Source: an uncultured Prochlorococcus sp.
GTDB taxonomy: Bacteria > Cyanobacteriota > Cyanobacteriia > PCC-6307 > Cyanobiaceae
Assembly (NCBI GenBank): GCA_902538515.1
Contig: CACBFH010000009.1
Location: 1 to 34,177, forward strand
Length of the DNA: 34,177 bases
Direction: 5' to 3'
Shown: piece after piece, positions 9,196 to 16,194 of the stretch
How the letters are laid out: the number at the start of each line of letters is the position of its first letter
Numbering within the stretch: position 1 is the stretch's first letter
Made by a program: the position numbers and the translations under genes
Notes under the pieces: model-generated
What the model was told of the DNA's origin: nothing
The model's input: only the letters and a program-made list of their open reading frames with translations
Databases searched by the model: none

Positions 9196-10965
9196 GTGCG
9201 AAAGATTAGATTCAAATCTTTTGTTTTTATAATTCCAATATTAATTTTTTCTGGAGTATCTTTTTATTTTTTTAGTCTAATATTTACTACCTTAAAATTT
9301 GACTTTTCTAAAAATGAAAAGTCTAGGGAAACCAAATATTCTTACGTAATATCATCTTCTGATAATAAAATACTAAGCAAATTAAGTCGCAAATTTGAAA
9401 TAGATAATAGTTATCATAAAATTCCATTTTTTCTAAAACATTCTTTTATATCTTCTGAGGATAAAAGATTTTATAAACATAATGGAATAGATTTAAAAAG
9501 TATTTCACGTGCCCTTATTCAAAATATTAGAAATGGGTATATTAAAGAGGGAGGAAGTACGATTACACAACAAGTTGCTAGATTACTTTTTCTAAATAAT
9601 GATTTAAGTTTTCAAAGAAAAATCAAAGAAATATTTATATCACTCATACTTGAATTTAGATATAACAAAAATCAAATTTTAAAATTATATTTAAATAATA
9701 TTTATCTAGGATCAGGAGCATACGGGGTAGACGAGGCTGCCCAAGTTTATTTTGGAAAATTAATAGAAGAATTGACATTATCAGAGATCGCATTAATTGC
9801 AGGATTAGCTCCAGCTCCATCAATTTATTCACCTTATCAAAATTTAGAACTAGCTATTAAAAATAGAAATAAAGTTCTTGAATCAATGTATGTTGATGGA
9901 TATATTTCTCTTGCAAATAAGAATAAGGCTATTAAAGAAAAAATAAAGTTAAATTATCAAACAGCTGATAATTTTTTAGATGATAAGTTACTAATAAACT
10001 TTATTCTTCAGGAAACAGATAAAAAAATTGGAAGTAAAAATGATTATAAGTTTTTAAGAATTAAATCTTCTATCAACAAAGATTGGCAAGAAAAAGGTCA
10101 AAAAATATCAAGATACGCAGGGCCTAAAGAACTTGAATTTGGTCTGTTATCTATCGAATCAAACACAGGACTAATCAGAACAATGATAACCAGCAAAAAT
10201 CCATCAATTAATGAATACAATAGAGTGATTTCATCTGTAAGACCGTTAGGTTCTACTTTTAAAATAATCCCTTATGCTGCTGCATTAATAGAAGGAATAA
10301 AATTAAGCGATAAATTTGAAGACTTACCAATATGCTGGGAAAGTTATTGCCCAAAAAATTTTTCAGAAGACTATAGAGGTTCAATATCTTTGATTGAATC
10401 ATTTAAAAGTTCATCAAATATCGTTCCAATATCAATAACAAAAAAAATCGGCTTAAAAAATATTATTAATTTAGCGAATTCATTTGGACTAGGTTACGAG
10501 CAAGAGTTTGAGGAATTCCCATCATTAGCTATTGGCGCCTACGGAGATAATCTTTTAAACATCACAAATGCATATTCTGCAATAAACAATAATGGGAAGA
10601 TTCAAAGCCCTGAAATCATAGAAAAAATAGAATCATTTAAAAAACAACCTATTTGGGAAAATAAATCTATTTCCAAGAAAATATTAGATTTAAAAATAAA
10701 CAAGAAAATAAATAAACTTCTTGAAAAATCTGTAAAAGAAGGCACTTCAAAAGCAGCCTCTATAAAAGGAAAGAAAATTTATGGAAAAACAGGAACATCT
10801 GATGGAAATAAAGATCTCTGGTTTATTGGTTCCATTGATAACCTTACAACAGGGATCTGGATAGGTTATGACGATAACAAGGAATCTGAATTATCTAGTG
10901 GGAATGCAGCTTATTTATGGAAGAAGTTCATATCAGAAATTTATAAAATTCCAATTAAAAAATAA
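9196..10965 (+). CDS. Class A penicillin-binding protein (glycosyltransferase plus transpeptidase)
   Basis: Polymerises lipid II into glycan chains and cross-links the peptides. One signal-anchor helix at about 8-31 puts the rest in the periplasm. The GT51 domain shows catalytic Glu88 in SSEDKRFYKHNG and the motif GGSTITQQ at 119-126. The transpeptidase domain shows SxxK with nucleophile Ser353 (GSTFK), SxN at Ser406-Asn408, and KTGTS at 531-535. At 589 residues it is a compact PBP1a-like enzyme. It starts with GTG 1 bp after the chlG stop and so is likely translationally coupled to it. It ends 9 bp from the convergent rsmB. The sequence is very A+T-rich and lysine/isoleucine-heavy, like its neighbours. 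Confidence 0.95.
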   Translation: MRKIRFKSFVFIIPILIFSGVSFYFFSLIFTTLKFDFSKNEKSRETKYSYVISSSDNKILSKLSRKFEIDNSYHKIPFFLKHSFISSEDKRFYKHNGIDLKSISRALIQNIRNGYIKEGGSTITQQVARLLFLNNDLSFQRKIKEIFISLILEFRYNKNQILKLYLNNIYLGSGAYGVDEAAQVYFGKLIEELTLSEIALIAGLAPAPSIYSPYQNLELAIKNRNKVLESMYVDGYISLANKNKAIKEKIKLNYQTADNFLDDKLLINFILQETDKKIGSKNDYKFLRIKSSINKDWQEKGQKISRYAGPKELEFGLLSIESNTGLIRTMITSKNPSINEYNRVISSVRPLGSTFKIIPYAAALIEGIKLSDKFEDLPICWESYCPKNFSEDYRGSISLIESFKSSSNIVPISITKKIGLKNIINLANSFGLGYEQEFEEFPSLAIGAYGDNLLNITNAYSAINNNGKIQSPEIIEKIESFKKQPIWENKSISKKILDLKINKKINKLLEKSVKEGTSKAASIKGKKIYGKTGTSDGNKDLWFIGSIDNLTTGIWIGYDDNKESELSSGNAAYLWKKFISEIYKIPIKK

Positions 10966-10974
10966 ATTATATTT

Positions 10975-12291
10975 TTAAGATTTATAAGAAATTATTGCAG
11001 AATAAAATCCATCACCAGGATAATCCAAGCTAGGTAAAATTTGCTTTTGGCTAACCAATTTTAAAGTTTTGTTTTTTTCAATAAATCGTTCAATTAATAG
11101 ATTATTTTCATCAGGACAAATAGTACAAGTTGAATAAACTAAAGTGCCATCTTTTTTCAAAAGAGGGAAAATACTCTCCAAAAGTTTTTCCTGTAATAAA
11201 GTTAAAGATTTTATTTTTTCTTTACTTAAAGACCATCTAGAATCTGGATTCCTGGAAAGAGTTCCAATACCTGAACATGGAGCATCTAATAAAATCTTAT
11301 CAAAATAAGATAAAAACTTAGGATTTAATTCAATCAAACTCGTAGCATCAGCCTTAAGGGTATTAACAGATTTCAAATTTAACCTTTCTAAATTTGATTG
11401 CAGTATTTTCAATCTTTTTGCTGATCTATCTACGGCAACGATTTCAGCACTATCATTTGTTAATTCTGCAAGGTGGGTAGACTTACTTCCTGGAGCTGCA
11501 CAAGCATCTAAAATCTTTTCACCTTCTTTTGGATTTAATAGAGGTGCTATCCACTGAGAAGATCTATCTTGAATTGTCCAAAGTCCATCACTATATCCTG
11601 GTAAATTTTTTATAAATCTTGGATTAGATTTTAAAGTAATTCCATTATGTAAATCATTAATAATTTCAGCATCAATTTTATTTTCATGAAGTACTTTCAA
11701 AAAGTTATCTAAATTAGTTTTTAATTGGTTAATTCTCAAATCAATTGATGGTTTTTTATTAAATGCCTTAATGATATTTTCACCCTCGCTATTGCCGAAC
11801 CATTTATAAAGATCCCTCACAAGCCATATTGGAAATGATTCAAGATATGAAATTCTTTCTTTTCTATCAGAAGATAATTCCGGAAAGATTTTTTGGTCTA
11901 ATTTTCTTGATGCATTTCTCAATATCGCATTTACAGTTCCCGCTAAACCATTTAAATCTGTTTTTTTAGCTACTTCTACAGTGGTAGAAATAGCAGCAGG
12001 AAATGGGATTTTATCCATTTTCAATAGTTGATACAAACCTATATGTAGAAGCCATCTTAACTTTGGAGGCTGCTTTTTATGAGTAATTTTTGATGTATGA
12101 TCCGTCCAAAGATCAAGAAATTTTCTATACCTTATGCATCCAAAAGATAATTCCGTAATAAAAGCTATATCAAGAGGATTAAATTGATAATTTTTTAAAA
12201 CCTTTTCAAGAGCATGATCAGAAAAATCACCAGAACTGACTTTTAATAAAATTTCCCAAGCTGCCTTTCTTTGTAAATAGCCTATGCTCAA
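10975..12291 (-). CDS. rsmB: 16S rRNA (cytosine-967 C5)-methyltransferase
   Basis: Methylates a cytosine in 16S rRNA (C967 in E. coli numbering) using SAM. The N-terminal region (about 5-135) is the NusB-like RNA-binding domain. The C-terminal Fmu/NOL1/NOP2 domain has SAM motif DACAAPGSK at 262-270. It also carries both family cysteines: Cys339 in DAPCSGIG and the catalytic Cys389 in YSTCTICPDEN. The 438-residue length is normal. The start is ATG at 12291-12289, with the long A+T-rich gap upstream. It converges on the PBP gene with a 9-bp separation. Confidence 0.93.
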   Translation of the reverse strand: MSIGYLQRKAAWEILLKVSSGDFSDHALEKVLKNYQFNPLDIAFITELSFGCIRYRKFLDLWTDHTSKITHKKQPPKLRWLLHIGLYQLLKMDKIPFPAAISTTVEVAKKTDLNGLAGTVNAILRNASRKLDQKIFPELSSDRKERISYLESFPIWLVRDLYKWFGNSEGENIIKAFNKKPSIDLRINQLKTNLDNFLKVLHENKIDAEIINDLHNGITLKSNPRFIKNLPGYSDGLWTIQDRSSQWIAPLLNPKEGEKILDACAAPGSKSTHLAELTNDSAEIVAVDRSAKRLKILQSNLERLNLKSVNTLKADATSLIELNPKFLSYFDKILLDAPCSGIGTLSRNPDSRWSLSKEKIKSLTLLQEKLLESIFPLLKKDGTLVYSTCTICPDENNLLIERFIEKNKTLKLVSQKQILPSLDYPGDGFYSAIISYKS

Positions 12292-12341
12292 AATATAATT
12301 AATTTTTAAAGATAACTTTAATATACAAAAAATACAAAAAT

Positions 12342-12485
12342 TTAAACTACTTTTTCAATTGCAGAATTAAACCAAATAAAACCTAAGATAGAAATAAGTG
12401 AAAGATTAAATCCTAAAAAAAGAAAGATATTTAAAGAATGGATTCTTTCCCGAAAAAATATTTTTTTCTCTTTTTGGTACTTCAT
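12342..12485 (-). CDS. Putative 47-residue single-helix membrane peptide
   Basis: ATG at 12485-12483 opens a 47-codon frame ending in TAA at 12344-12342. The N-terminus is strongly basic (KYQKEKK at 2-8, then RER at 12-14). It is followed by one long hydrophobic segment at about 18-40, rich in Leu, Ile and Phe and ending in FIWFN, then a short charged tail. This looks like a single-pass membrane protein with a cytoplasmic basic N-terminus. Small one-helix proteins are common in cyanobacterial thylakoids, but I do not recognise a family. The downstream frame (12501-12683) lies 15 bp away on the same strand. Coding status rests only on composition and position. Confidence 0.45.
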   Translation of the reverse strand: MKYQKEKKIFFRERIHSLNIFLFLGFNLSLISILGFIWFNSAIEKVV

Positions 12486-12500
12486 TATTAAAATAAAAAC

Positions 12501-12683
12501 TTATTCAGGATTTAAACGGCAACCAATATTGATAGATCCTGCATCAAGCATTCTGCCTAATTTAATTGCTATGGATTCCTCCAATCTATTAAAATTAGAT
12601 TGATGGGTAGTTATCTAATCTAATTCAGAAGAAGTGATGATTCCTGTCGAATTACTTTTTAAAAAAAGTTTTCCAATTTCCAT
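12501..12683 (-). pseudogene. Small conserved-looking cyanobacterial gene interrupted by an in-frame TAG
   Basis: Read from ATG at 12683-12681, the frame gives 22 codons to ELD, then TAG at 12617-12615. It then continues for 37 codons in the same frame to TAA at 12503-12501. The second part reads ITTHQSNFNRLEE and then AIKLGRMLDAGSINIGCRL. From memory this matches a family of about 60-residue cyanobacterial proteins in which ELDW is followed by a hydrophobic residue and T-x-HQ, so the TAG replaces a Trp codon (TGG to TAG, one base). There is no frameshift and the sequence on both sides remains protein-like, so the lesion is recent, an artefact, or suppressed. No downstream ATG gives a sensible restart. 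Confidence 0.6.
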
Positions 12684-12787
12684 TAGATAAACTTATTTTT
12701 ACTTAACTAACATCTTTACTTAAGATTCCCTTATAACATAATATTCTTTTAATTTTTCTAAGACAAATGTTGGTTATTACTCTTAAT

Positions 12788-14278
12788 TTATTGAATATCT
12801 CTTAAAAATTTATCAGCCGTTTTTATGTGATTATTTAATTTTTCCTCTGACATTTTATCGAGATTTCTCGTTAACATTGCCAGACGATATTGTTTTCTAA
12901 AAAAGGTTTCATTATCTTTAATAAATTTCCAAAATAAACCATCCCATATTTCACACCATGAGCCACTTTTAAAATTAGACATTTTTTTTACATAATTAGA
13001 GCTTGATATATATGGCTTGGTTGAAAAGATACCACCATCACTAAACTGACTCATTCCGTAAACATTTGGGACCATAACCCAATCATAGGAATCAATAAAC
13101 ATTTCCATAAACCATTTGTAAACTTGGTTGGGGTGAATTCTACATAGAAGCATAAAGTTGCCAACAATCATTAGCCGCTCGATATGATGACAATAACCAA
13201 ATTTAATAATATTTTTTATAACAACGTCTACTGGTTCAATTCCTGTATTTCCTTGATAAAAAGATTTTGGAATTGGCTTATCTTCAAAATTCCAAAAATT
13301 ACTATTTCGCATCTTTGTTCCGTACTTTTTATAGACGAGGCAAATAAATTCTCTCCATCCAATAATTTGACGAATAAAACCCTCTAAAGAGTTAATAGGA
13401 ACATTATTATTTTTTGCAAAAAGTAATGCTTTATTTACTACTACATCTGGGGTTAATAAGCCGCTATTTAAGAGAGGAGAAAGTAAACTGTGCCATAAAA
13501 AAGAATTTTCTTTAGAAATAGCATCCTCATAATCTCCAAATAAGAATAATCTATGTTTAAAAAAATCATTTAACCATTCATCTGCCTCTTCGAAATTAGT
13601 TGGATATAAAAAGTTATTACTTTCTCCAATATAATCAATATCAAAATTGGCTAATGACCTTTCTGCATTAACTACAAATTTATTTTTTTGTAATTTAGGT
13701 GTATCGGGTATATTTATTTTTTTTGGTAATTTTTTTCTGTTCATTTCATCAAAACTCCATTTACCACCTTCAGGTGTATCATCAGGATTAACTAATATCT
13801 TTTGACTCTTTCTTTGATTCTCATAGAATCTTCCCATAAGAGGTTTTTTTGCATTTGATGCAAATAAATCTATTAAATCTTCACTGCTCATAAACATAGG
13901 AGAAGGCAAAATATTTAAAGCTAAATTATTACTTTCAACAAAATTATTAATCCTCTTCATTATTAAAAAATCATGAGGGTCAATGAGATTTATTTTCTGA
14001 TATTTATTTTTAATAAATTCAGATAAGTAATCAACTGTAGAAACATTATTCTTGTTTTCGATATATAAAACTTTAAAGCCAGATATTTCTAAATAATTTT
14101 TATAAGCGAGCATAGATGCTCTATGAAAAACTAACTTATTTTTATGGTTAATTAATTTATGAAATTTATCATTTCCAAAAAATAATGAGTCTTCCAAAAT
14201 CAAAACTTCACAATTTATTTTTAAGATTGGGCTTTCTCTAAAAAGTTGATTCGGGAAAATAATTGATACTTGTTTCAT
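12788..14278 (-). CDS. Photolyase/cryptochrome-related flavoprotein of the PhrB (FeS-BCP) family, lacking most Fe-S cysteines
   Basis: Belongs to the deoxyribodipyrimidine photolyase-related (DPRP) group, whose characterised bacterial members bind FAD and repair (6-4) photoproducts. The N-terminal half is the alpha/beta antenna domain. The C-terminal FAD domain shows [15 protein letters not shown] at 361-375 (the conserved His-His pair), [18 protein letters not shown] at about 399-416, and [15 protein letters not shown]. In PhrB-type enzymes four cysteines hold a 4Fe-4S cluster. Here the first position reads TGIEPVD (345-351) with no Cys, and the C-terminal CxxC region reads [11 protein letters not shown] (435-445) with a shortened loop and only Cys442. 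The cluster is therefore probably absent. The length is 496 residues. The start overlaps the preceding DUF2256 stop by four bases. Confidence 0.88.
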   Translation of the reverse strand: MKQVSIIFPNQLFRESPILKINCEVLILEDSLFFGNDKFHKLINHKNKLVFHRASMLAYKNYLEISGFKVLYIENKNNVSTVDYLSEFIKNKYQKINLIDPHDFLIMKRINNFVESNNLALNILPSPMFMSSEDLIDLFASNAKKPLMGRFYENQRKSQKILVNPDDTPEGGKWSFDEMNRKKLPKKINIPDTPKLQKNKFVVNAERSLANFDIDYIGESNNFLYPTNFEEADEWLNDFFKHRLFLFGDYEDAISKENSFLWHSLLSPLLNSGLLTPDVVVNKALLFAKNNNVPINSLEGFIRQIIGWREFICLVYKKYGTKMRNSNFWNFEDKPIPKSFYQGNTGIEPVDVVIKNIIKFGYCHHIERLMIVGNFMLLCRIHPNQVYKWFMEMFIDSYDWVMVPNVYGMSQFSDGGIFSTKPYISSSNYVKKMSNFKSGSWCEIWDGLFWKFIKDNETFFRKQYRLAMLTRNLDKMSEEKLNNHIKTADKFLRDIQ

Positions 14279-14406
14279 CTTTGCGACTTCCTATTACTGC
14301 ATCTTTTTGAACAGTAGATAACATCATCCCAACAGTTCTTCCATTTTTTACGCCACTCAAACGGCCTATTGCAAACAGGACAAGTTTTAGTAGAAAGATT
14401 TTTCAA
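14275..14406 (-). CDS. DUF2256 zinc-finger-like small protein (43 aa)
   Basis: A short gene that ordinary length cut-offs miss. From TTG at 14406-14404 it encodes 43 residues containing CPVC (9-12), [10 protein letters not shown] (14-23), a Trp-Asp-Asp segment and YCSKRC (31-36). The CxxC, FxWRKKW and YCSxRC pattern is the DUF2256 signature, probably a small zinc-binding module. No ATG is available in this frame between the upstream stop and the first motif, so TTG is the likely start. The TGA overlaps the ATG of the photolyase-related gene (ATGA), which implies translational coupling. DUF2256 genes often sit beside photolyase-related genes, but their biochemical role is unknown to me. Confidence 0.8.
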   Translation of the reverse strand: MKNLSTKTCPVCNRPFEWRKKWKNCWDDVIYCSKRCSNRKSQR

Positions 14407-14409
14407 AAT

Positions 14410-14646
14410 TTATAATTTTCTTTTATGAGTAGATTTAAATCTAGTTGAATCTTTAAGGGCCATATGTTTTGTATTTCTTCCCGAAACTCTCTTTCTCCAG
14501 ACTTTGAAAGATTTGGGTTTAAGATTTTGACGCATAATTTTTATCGCATCTTCCTCTTTTAAACCAAATTGATATTCGATAGCTTCAAAGGGTGTTCTAT
14601 CTTCCCAACACATTTCTATTATTCTGTCTATATCGATGCTTTCCAT
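14410..14646 (-). CDS. DUF2805/TIGR03643 family small protein
   Basis: A 78-residue protein with the family pattern: IDRIIEMCWEDRTPFEAIE at 6-24, then FGLKEEDAIKIMRQNLKP, and VWRKRVSGRNTKH. The predicted structure is a helix-turn-helix-like bundle followed by a very basic tail (KSTHKRKL), which suggests nucleic-acid binding, though this is unproven. It is the second gene of a four-gene minus-strand operon: it starts 2 bp after the DCC protein gene and ends 3 bp before the DUF2256 start. The DUF2256 frame follows in the same register right after this stop, so a read-through product would fuse the two. Confidence 0.8.
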   Translation of the reverse strand: MESIDIDRIIEMCWEDRTPFEAIEYQFGLKEEDAIKIMRQNLKPKSFKVWRKRVSGRNTKHMALKDSTRFKSTHKRKL

Positions 14647-14648
14647 AT

Positions 14649-15053
14649 TTATTGTTCACATTGTGAGGTACAAAGTTTTTCAATATCGGATCTACCTGTA
14701 ATTTGAAGCCTATATTTTGCCCAATATCTGTAAACCAATCTCAATAATGGAGATAAGAGCTTAATCTTCAAGGGATAATAAACCCAACCTAAACCAACTA
14801 ATTCATAAGAATATGCAAGTACATCTAGTCCCCTAATAATTTCACCATTTTCAATAATCCCATGCAGGTTTGACATAGCATCTGAATATGAGACGTTATT
14901 AAAAAGACTTTGATCATAATCCTTACTGTTAATATCTATAAATGCAATTTGATTTAAGGTATCTCTTTTTTTAAGAAAATTTGTTTCTCTCAAACAAAGT
15001 GGACAACCACCGTCAAATAAAAAGGTTAATTTATTTTTCATATTTTTATTCAA
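14649..15053 (-). CDS. DCC family thiol-disulfide oxidoreductase-like protein (DUF393)
   Basis: The N-terminus carries the family hallmark after a beta strand: FLFDGGCPLCLRE, with Cys17 and Cys20 forming a CxxC pair where the family consensus is DGxCxxC. It is followed by FLKKRD, a conserved FIDI strand (Asp at about 40) and a Met-Ser-Asn-Leu-His-Gly segment typical of DUF393. The C-terminal half has Tyr/Leu-rich amphipathic helices and ends in CTSQCEQ. The members have a thioredoxin-like fold and presumed redox activity, with no settled substrate. ATG at 15053 and an internal Met5 are both possible starts. This is the first gene of the photolyase-related operon, with 165 bp upstream. Confidence 0.8.
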   Translation of the reverse strand: MNKNMKNKLTFLFDGGCPLCLRETNFLKKRDTLNQIAFIDINSKDYDQSLFNNVSYSDAMSNLHGIIENGEIIRGLDVLAYSYELVGLGWVYYPLKIKLLSPLLRLVYRYWAKYRLQITGRSDIEKLCTSQCEQ

Positions 15054-15172
15054 ATATAGAAATTAAATAACTTTTTTGTGGAATAAAAAATTTTTTTTAA
15101 AGTACAAGCTTTATAAAGCCTTAATAATTGCCAGTTCTAATTTAGTGAAATTATATTATCTTATTAATTAAT

Positions 15173-15204
15173 AAGCCATTGATTAAGGGATACATCAATG
15201 GTTT
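15173..15204 (-). terminator. Hairpin downstream of the 67-residue gene, possible terminator
   Basis: CCATTGAT (15176-15183) and ATCAATGG (15194-15201) are perfect inverted repeats around a 10-nt loop. The pairing extends outward by a G-T wobble and two A-T pairs, giving an 11-bp stem. It lies 15 bp past the stop of the 15219-15422 gene on the minus strand. The sequence after it on that strand is A+T-rich but lacks a clean T-run, so it could instead be an RNA-stabilising 3' hairpin. Confidence 0.4.
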
Positions 15205-15218
15205 AAAACTATTTATGA

Positions 15219-15422
15219 TCAGTCATCTAGAAGATGAACTCCTTCTCCTACGTCAGGAGTAAATTTACAATATTTTTCAAAAATAAGTCCAACACCTCTC
15301 ATTTTTTCTCCTAATTCATCGTTAAATTTATTCCATTCTTCCGATTCACGATCAGGTAAATCCCAGCCTTGTTTTTCTACCATACTTGTTATTACTGTAT
15401 AGTCCCATTCTATGTATGCCAT
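15219..15422 (-). CDS. Small acidic protein of unknown function (67 aa)
   Basis: ATG at 15422-15420 opens a 67-residue acidic, soluble protein. It contains Trp-rich motifs (YIEWDYTVI near the start, KQGWDLPDRESEEWNKF in the middle) and ends in FTPDVGEGVHLLDD. There is no signal peptide, membrane helix or metal-binding cluster. Its codon use and amino-acid composition are much more protein-like than the surrounding A+T-rich DNA. It resembles the short picocyanobacterial proteins that genome annotations leave hypothetical, and I cannot name a family. It stands alone, divergent from trmH across 95 bp, with a hairpin right after its stop. Confidence 0.65.
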   Translation of the reverse strand: MAYIEWDYTVITSMVEKQGWDLPDRESEEWNKFNDELGEKMRGVGLIFEKYCKFTPDVGEGVHLLDD

Positions 15423-15517
15423 TGAGTTAATTTAAACTACCAAAATATTATAAACCAAGAGATTTAATAGGTAATCAATATTTTTTGAATATAATTTAAA
15501 AGTCTAAAAAATTATAA

Positions 15518-16189
15518 ATGTCAATTTTGCCAAGAAGATTTGAACGAATCAAAAGTGTATTAGATAGCAGAATGAAAAACTTGACTGTTTTAGTTGAAGA
15601 TGTCAATAAACCTCATAATTTATCTGCGATATTAAGGTCATGTGATGCGGCAGGAGTTTTCGAAGCAAATTTTATTAGCAAAACGAATGCCGTTAAGACT
15701 TTTAATAGTACTGCTCAAGGAAGTCAAAAATGGGTAAAACTGAATAATCATGAAAACACTATCAAGGCAATATCTGATTTAAAGAATAAAGGTTTTAATC
15801 TATATGGAACGACTCTAAATAGTGAATCAGTAGATTATAGAAATTTTGATTATTCTCAAAATACATGTTTTGTTTTAGGAGCAGAAAAATGGGGACTAAG
15901 TAATGAACTTATATCAATGGTTGATCAATCAATTTTTATACCTATGAGAGGTATGGTACAATCGCTGAATGTTTCAGTTGCTGCTTCTATATTATTATTT
16001 GAAGCTGTTCGCCAAAGAAAAAATAAAGGTATATTACCCGCTAATGGAGAAGGGTTAAATAAGGATGAATATCAAAAAACACTTTTTGAATGGTGTTACC
16101 CAGAATTAGCTGCGGTGTATAAAAAATCAGCTAAAGAATATCCAAAGTTGAATGATCAAGGAGAACTTGATCCTATTACAGATAAGTAA
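15518..16189 (+). CDS. trmH: tRNA (guanosine-18 2'-O)-methyltransferase, SpoU/TrmH family
   Basis: A SPOUT-superfamily methyltransferase that 2'-O-methylates G18 in the D-loop of tRNAs. Motif 1 is HNLSAILRSCDAAGV (33-47) with catalytic Arg40. Motif 2 is VLGAEKWGLSNEL (119-131) with Glu123. Motif 3 is IPMRGMVQSLNVSVAASILLFE in outline (from Ile141) with Asn151, forming the knotted SAM site. The extra C-terminal region (about 170-223) with WCYPELA is seen in TrmH rather than in the rRNA enzyme RlmB. The length is 223 residues. It converges with the permease gene, separated by 5 bp. Assignment to TrmH rather than another SpoU member rests on this C-terminal extension. Confidence 0.9.
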   Translation: MSILPRRFERIKSVLDSRMKNLTVLVEDVNKPHNLSAILRSCDAAGVFEANFISKTNAVKTFNSTAQGSQKWVKLNNHENTIKAISDLKNKGFNLYGTTLNSESVDYRNFDYSQNTCFVLGAEKWGLSNELISMVDQSIFIPMRGMVQSLNVSVAASILLFEAVRQRKNKGILPANGEGLNKDEYQKTLFEWCYPELAAVYKKSAKEYPKLNDQGELDPITDK

Positions 16190-16194
16190 ATTTA

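Larger units (their letters stand above)
12292..12787. other. 496-bp gap between rsmB and the photolyase-related gene
   Basis: This A+T-rich stretch contains two small minus-strand reading frames described separately: a 47-residue membrane peptide at 12342-12485 and a frame interrupted by TAG at 12501-12683. Nothing recognisable is seen on the plus strand, and there is no RNA gene. The 104 bp at 12684-12787 may hold the promoter of the small frames and the 3' end of the photolyase transcript, but I see no convincing hairpin there. Confidence 0.6.

Noticed and set aside
12788-15053. Possible defence island or mobile element around the photolyase-related operon
   Set aside because: There is no nuclease, methylase, transposase, integrase or direct repeat. 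Base composition matches the core genes, and the operon looks like ordinary genome content.
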